DNA from: Streblospio benedicti
Taxonomy: Eukaryota > Annelida > Polychaeta > Spionida > Spionidae
Assembly (NCBI GenBank): GCA_019095985.1
Contig: CM032661.1
Span: 14,931,823-14,995,822, forward strand
Direction: 5' to 3'
Length of the DNA: 64,000 bases
The translations under genes and the position numbers were made by a program. Shown piece after piece: positions 58,307 to 64,000 of the stretch. The stretch's first letter is position 1, and every line of letters starts with the position of its first letter. The notes below the pieces were generated by a model, which was not told the origin of the DNA, made no database searches, and worked only from the letters and a program-made list of their open reading frames with translations.

Positions 58307-60141
58307 CATTGGCTAAATATTGGGCTAAAAGCGTATGGATATCTTCTGTGCATCCATTCTAAAAACCGGTAGTTGTAACATACCACTATTGTTATAACTA
58401 TTTTCATACGAGCACCAGTGTTTAGAAATACCCAAGACACGATCCTGCCTTAACGGAGTTCCACACACATCCACCAGCTGATACCCAGCCAGTGATTGTC
58501 CATTAGGTTAACAAGCTCTGATGCCGAGTCCGGACCACGCACTGATCAGTCTTCGGGCTTTACAACATGATCTAAATGTTGCCCGCGGGAGGCACTATAT
58601 TTCCTGGCGCAGACAATTCACGATAATGTAGTGGTTTGGGCAAGAGGGATGCCAGCCATATGTTTCTCGCGGTATCTATTCGATGCTCTAATGTAGGACA
58701 ACGTGAGCAGTGTGTTAAATAAGTAGCATCAGGCATATCCAGAGGGCCGTCCCAATCTCTTTCACCCAAAATATTTCATTTTTATGTATATTTCATCTCA
58801 GCTAGCCTTCAAGTGTACGAAGCCCATGAAATCACGTGAACGCACCCCCGTCGGAAAACCTGGATCTGCAAGGGAGTAGTACTCTGGATAATATAGCACA
58901 TGGTTTAGTGTCCCCGCATATATTATCAGGCTGTTCAACCTTTCAGGTTACATCCCAGTTACCAAAGGGGTCCGCGCCATATAGCCTACTGTGGGTGGTT
59001 TCAGGTACGCGGAGAGCTCATGGCTTCAACAAAAATATTGTAACTGTTATATATGCAGTGACAAAAACATTAGTGGAAAGTCATGAGCTGTATATCTTAA
59101 TCATACCATGGCGCCTTGTGCCCATGAGGTATACTATGCATAACACCAAGTTTAACAAAACCTCCTACATTAGACCACAATGAGCGGTATCAGGTTTACT
59201 GTAATGGCAAAGCTCGCATAAACCTATCTATTGTGTTAAGTTGGTGCTTCGAAGTATTACTCCCACCCTCTCCACAAAGTCGAATTTTGGAATTAAATAA
59301 CACTATTTGGCCCTTAGTCTTATACATGTAGGCGTCGTGCAAGGCTGGTACACTGTATAAGACACTGTATCAGACACCAAGCGAACATGATGCATGCCCT
59401 CTCTTCACTTTTATCGTGATGTATCTTGCGCCCAAATGGATTTGCTACAGAAATAAATGACCACTTTATCTTGTGTATACTATAAGCTGCGTCATGTATT
59501 CTGTTAGATTACTGCCATTGATCTTGTGAGGCTTAGGCAAAAAAGAATACCTGTTGCTTTGCCCATTCATTTTATAATCTTGATGCATTGTGTTTTGATT
59601 TGCATAATAAACAAAGCATTACAAAAGGGGCGCTGGAACCGACAGTAAGTGAGTTGGCTATGATGGCGTCATTTCCTGGCTCCCAAAATGTTCCAAGGGA
59701 ATCTTTTTCCCCCAGTCTGCTGTTCAGTAGTTATAGAGACTTATTAGATGTCTTACAGTTTCAAACAAGCTTTCTAGATGGTAAAATAGCATGTATAATC
59801 AAAATGGGTATGTATATGTGCATAAAATTCATAATAAAAGAAGTCATGAGATACACATTAAAACATTTCAATTTATTTCCTCTTGCATAAACACACATAA
59901 ACAAAACATTTAGAGCTCATAACATTGTAACAAACAAAACAACTATGTTTTTTTAATAGTAATTACATAGTAATACTATTACATATACGGCAAAGGCGTG
60001 CATTGATGTGGAACTTGGTTGAAGGCATGGCGCGATTACATCTAAACAAATATACAAGAAACTTCAAGCCTATCTATCTTTACCATACACTAGAATCTCT
60101 TTCTACTGGGGAAATACATAATAAGAACATAAGATTCATAA
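58307..60141. other. no gene seen; 3'UTR of the MBOAT7 gene at the right
   Basis: No convincing coding sequence. On the minus strand an AATAAA near 59870 could end the MBOAT7 transcript. Confidence 0.4.
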
Positions 60142-61566
60142 TTATGTACTCTTCTTAATGTCCCCTACATCGTGATTAGAATGTGCTCTCTTCTTGGGCA
60201 GACACAGATAGCCAATAACAATTAGAACAGCCGGCAAGAGATGCGCAACAAAATAGATACTTGACCAGTAGCGAAAGATGTTGTGAATGGACAGGAGGAT
60301 GAAAGCGGAACTCATGTAAGTGTAGGCGTGCCGGGTGAGCAGACATCGCAGCCAGTTCACAGTCTTCTGCTGCCTTTCAGACTTCTCCTTCACAAAGCTT
60401 TTCACAATGAGTTCATCGGCCATTATGTAGGGAATGATTCCTAGGAAGCCGATATAGTATCCTGGATGGATTCCGTGCCAAAAGGCGCTAGCGACTAGCG
60501 TGGCGACGGCCTTCGCGATGGAGTTCTTCAACGGAAGCTTTTTGTACACGAAGGAAGCGAACCAATATTGGACGGTCATGTTCCAGTTGCGCATACCAGA
60601 ACGCACGGAAGTTCCAAACTCCGTCTCTCTAGTGTTCAGAATCTTTATGGTTTCAAAGCTGTAATCGACTGCTTCGGGTGCCATTTTTCTAGTGTTCTGG
60701 AAGGCCTTGAAATCTGTTGGCCCCTTGACAATTTGAGGCAGACTGATGGTTGGATAAGCCCCAAAAGCTGCAACAACGCATATGCACTCTGAGATGCACC
60801 ATGCAAAGTAAAAGCGCATGCGTACGACAGTAAACATAGGTACCATATAGAAGTACTTGTACCAAAATGAATGCTCGTAAAATTCATCGGATCTCATGTA
60901 GTCCACAGTAGCGAACTGGGAACACACGAGAAACACTGAAATGTAAACCGGCAACCACTTGAGTTTGTCCATAAAGTGATCAAACGTGTTTATATGGCTT
61001 GCGTTATTCTGATTCAACCAATCCAGATATATCCTGTATTTATAATAAGGCCCAGTCAATATGCCTATATAACAGTAACTGTAGCACAGCATGTCTTTCA
61101 GACTAGGCTGTACACTGATGAAGTCTCTTTGTAGTTCAAGACATTTCCTATCTGTTTCGTCTTTGGTAGATGCTATTTTCTCATCTAACTCATGACTGTC
61201 ATGGATTTCAAACGCCAGACCCACTAGTTTGAGTGTCAGCAATAACTGAACGGCATTCACATGTTGCAATACAGGCGGTAATCCAATATATGGGGCTATT
61301 CGCAAGAAAAATATATAAGCGAAGCACCATACAAAGCTAGCCGTATGACACAGCTTTGGACCCAATGTTTTAATTAGTAAACAGTTCACCACAATGCATA
61401 TGGCAGAGTATATGATTTGATAACCACCAACAAGTAGCACCATCACCACTCCTATAGCAGTTGACACGAGCTGCTTTTCTTGGTAACTCTGTATTAATTT
61501 CACTTTATAACCAATGGGTAATGCTACCAATAGTAACACTACATATACAACGTCGGCAGACAACAT
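60142..61566 (-). CDS. MBOAT7: MBOAT7, lysophosphatidylinositol acyltransferase
   Basis: A 474-residue intact frame, close to the vertebrate length of about 472. About ten hydrophobic segments. The MBOAT catalytic residues are present: Asn329 in RNWNMTVQYW and His364 in SAFWHGIHPGYY. Other family words: TGPYYKYRIYLDW, RMRFYFAWCISE. The enzyme transfers polyunsaturated acyl chains (arachidonoyl) from acyl-CoA to lysophosphatidylinositol in the ER and related membranes (Lands cycle). The C-terminus ends KKST, a dilysine (KKxx) ER-retrieval pattern. The start ATG has A at -3. The whole CDS is one exon, whereas vertebrate MBOAT7 is split; this may be a retrocopy that stayed intact or lineage intron loss. 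Confidence 0.93.
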   Translation of the reverse strand: MLSADVVYVVLLLVALPIGYKVKLIQSYQEKQLVSTAIGVVMVLLVGGYQIIYSAICIVVNCLLIKTLGPKLCHTASFVWCFAYIFFLRIAPYIGLPPVLQHVNAVQLLLTLKLVGLAFEIHDSHELDEKIASTKDETDRKCLELQRDFISVQPSLKDMLCYSYCYIGILTGPYYKYRIYLDWLNQNNASHINTFDHFMDKLKWLPVYISVFLVCSQFATVDYMRSDEFYEHSFWYKYFYMVPMFTVVRMRFYFAWCISECICVVAAFGAYPTISLPQIVKGPTDFKAFQNTRKMAPEAVDYSFETIKILNTRETEFGTSVRSGMRNWNMTVQYWFASFVYKKLPLKNSIAKAVATLVASAFWHGIHPGYYIGFLGIIPYIMADELIVKSFVKEKSERQQKTVNWLRCLLTRHAYTYMSSAFILLSIHNIFRYWSSIYFVAHLLPAVLIVIGYLCLPKKRAHSNHDVGDIKKST

Positions 61567-64000
61567 GGTTAAAATTCACAAACAAAAATGCACAAACAAT
61601 CCGATAAAGGGTTAATCTTTTGCCTTTTTTATAATGACATATTTCTAATGACTGTAATCCTTTAATCCCTTTAAATAAGGTTGGTGCACAATATAGTTAT
61701 ACTACACAAATCATGCTTGCAGATATACTGTAAAATATGCATAAGTTGGCACATGTCACTACGACTTTTAAGTACATTGTATCCGGTGAATATCCTAGGG
61801 CTGTTTACAAAGTCACGCCACGTGATTCCGTGTTCCCAAATGTAGAGTAATGTATTCAAATATAGTTTAATGTCATTCAATAAATGAATAGATAATTGAT
61901 CAGTTTTGCCAGATTTCTGATGATCAATTTGCAAAATTTGTTTGGTTGTTTGTTTGTGTGAATACTCTGCAGCCATCAATTTGCTGATGATTATTGAAGA
62001 TACGTATTTATGTCTACATAGCCATAATCGGAGATTATTTATAAAATTGTTATTGGTTTGCCAATGAACAAAAACAAAAACACGGATACATTGTATATTG
62101 ATTTGACAGCGACTTGCGGACGTACTTAGTTTTGGTTTATCTACTCTTCCTCTTTCCCTAAAAATGTACACAAAACTAAACACAGGATTAAAACTACCGC
62201 CCACTGTAAAAAATCAAGCAGCCTAGTCGTATTTCTAAATGTTCCACTCTCCGTTTAAATAAGTTTGAATTCCCCATGTCAACACCTATATTAATTGTTG
62301 TGTAAAAATCGGGCTTATGTTTCTTATAGTTTCCCATCTAACGCTAAGCAATTACTTTTCTTTAGACACATGTGGCAAAAAATATTAGAAATGGTTTAAA
62401 GTAAAATGCTGCAATAACAGTTTTGTGTTCCTAACTAGCAAAAATGTACATACTTACAAAAATATAAATATTTTCAATCTAACTTTGTAATAAAGCCATT
62501 TTATTGTGTTAAGTGGCATATGTACAATGTTTAAAACTAGTCTATTTATGTTTTGTAAATATTTCAAGCAAACGTCTAAAAGATTAAGCTTTTTCATACA
62601 CTACATGTATAGGGATACCTGTCGTTGAATAAGCTCAAGCACTTTTATACTATGGTCCTATCCAAGGTATGTTTTCCTTCAATGATTTGGGTCAATTGTT
62701 TTTCAAACAACGCAAATGACGCTTACATTTTTAATAGCTTTAATATGACCAAAATGGCTATAATAGAAATCTATAAAGTTTTAAATTAGATTTTTTTCTG
62801 AAGTAAGCACATCTCCGAATTACTTAAAAGCACATTGTTTTGCACAGGGGCGTAGATTAAAGCATATTGGTACGTTTCTTAAATATTATAATACTAGCAT
62901 GGGCCGTATACGGTAGTACACTAAATTTGGCATCAGACCAACTGGAACTCATTCATACATGCATATGGAATTACAAGTTCTGTTTTCTCCCGTGTCAACT
63001 TCCTGTCTTGTCACACATTCTATCTAGATACGTTAAAAGCCAATTAAATTCAGGAGTCTGTCAAGCTGGCATTATCTGGGATCCCAGACGACAATTTCAA
63101 ACACAATGTGAAGGTCAAGCTCTCGGACTTCCATGAGATTAGTGGCGTAAATTAAATGCCTTTTCACAGACAGTTGATTGTTGAAATCAAACAGAAAAAG
63201 CAATTTATTTCCCAAATCACACTGGGTCTGGGAGAGTGCACAATTTGTGGAGGTTGAGCTTTGATTGTTTTTCTCCACTTTGACACTATTGGGCATTGGC
63301 AATTCTGAGACTGGCAGCAGTTTTGAGGAGCTGTCCCCAATTTCAACCACTTTTTCTACATCAAGATCAAGACCACGGCCAACTTAAATTAAACTTGGGT
63401 TATTGTGTGGGTATCTAATGAATGAAAACTGTTTTTCTTATTAAATTGGTAATATTGACGCAGATTCTAGTCACCAATGTTTTTATGTATTTAGTAATGT
63501 TGTGGTTTTAAGCGGTATATTAGTAATATAAACAAAAAACACAAAAACACAAAACAATAGCAATATTCAAAGCACACACTCTCCTGCAAAGCGATCCCCT
63601 TAAGTGGAATTGTCGACGGGATGCGAAACGTAAACATAATGCACACCTTGAACGTCGATGCAATGTAGAGGTAAACACAAAGAATAAACAAACAACAAAA
63701 GGCAAAATCACCCACAATAACACTATCAACACAGCATCATTAAAAATAGCAAAAAGCAATCAATGCTGGTATGGAATGATTGTCCGTGAGCTGTCTCGCA
63801 TGTCAATGTTTATTGCCTGTCAACAAGTGCCATAATGCCCTCATGTCAAGGCAAAATGCAAATCAGGCGAGATAAATCAAATGAATAGATTTATTGTATT
63901 ACGTTGGTGGTTTGAAAGCTTCTGAAGTTAGATTTGGCTTTTACTGCAACAGTGCAAATCTCAGAATATTATACATTCCCGTCTATATTGGTAGTAAATG
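61567..64000. other. no convincing gene; MBOAT7 5' region then intergenic
   Basis: The adjacent stretch on the minus strand should include the MBOAT7 promoter or 5'UTR, but no TATA or clear initiator was identified. A 177-residue minus frame at 61671-62204 has odd composition, no domain and no relatives I recognise, and is taken as chance. The rest is AT-rich. Confidence 0.4.

Noticed and set aside
61671-62204. 177-residue minus-strand open frame beside MBOAT7
   Set aside because: Low-complexity-like composition, no domain, overlaps the likely MBOAT7 upstream region.
1-64000. CRISPR arrays, bacterial operons, origins
   Set aside because: The sequence is eukaryotic; the tandem repeats lack the uniform repeat-spacer structure of CRISPR.

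Overview
The window is nuclear DNA of an invertebrate animal, most likely a marine non-vertebrate deuterostome (hemichordate, amphioxus or echinoderm grade). Evidence: AT-rich sequence, small exons with canonical GT-AG introns, animal-type receptors (LRR-PAN, a class C GPCR of the GPR158/GPR179 family, a TRIM-like protein, MBOAT7), a very dense load of small foldback/MITE-like repeats, and two fixed-size 100-N scaffold gaps. The species cannot be settled from sequence alone.

Layout. 0.9-7.1 kb (+): a multi-exon secreted or membrane leucine-rich-repeat protein with an LRR C-cap and the start of a PAN/Apple domain; its 3' end is not found. 7.1-10.2 kb: a GC-richer hairpin block and two inverted-repeat elements with poly-C/poly-G tandem units. 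11.3-15.9 kb (-): a small SWIB-domain gene with an 11-residue tandem repeat; upstream of it, probably inside its 5'UTR intron, lies a 3.5 kb element with doubled terminal inverted repeats carrying a decayed PIN/FEN1-like nuclease family gene. 16-30 kb: no convincing gene, but many repeats (third poly-C element, an AATTGT-rich element, a TA-flanked MITE family, a palindromic pair of tRNA-like modules). 30.6-32.1 kb (+): an intronless orphan gene for a cysteine-rich secreted protein of about 495 residues.

35.9-54.6 kb (-): the main gene, a GPR158/GPR179-like orphan class C receptor. Twelve exon positions were reconstructed from the EGF-like ectodomain through all seven helices to the C-terminal coiled coil. 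There are two alternative exons after TM7 and a duplicated TM3 exon. The TM3 duplication belongs to a direct repeat of about 2.4-3 kb whose second copy has about 1.4 kb of noisy, homopolymer-rich sequence, so it looks like an assembly artefact. An intronless RING/B-box (TRIM-like) gene lies in the receptor's largest intron on the same strand. 60.1-61.6 kb (-): an intact intronless MBOAT7 (lysophosphatidylinositol acyltransferase) reading frame ending in a dilysine-type KKST. The rest is intergenic DNA with scattered repeats.

The genes look functionally unrelated, as expected of an ordinary animal locus. The most unusual material is the repeat architecture (foldback elements with internal poly-C units, inverted tRNA-like modules, the doubled-TIR element), the alternative receptor tail exons, and the orphan secreted protein.
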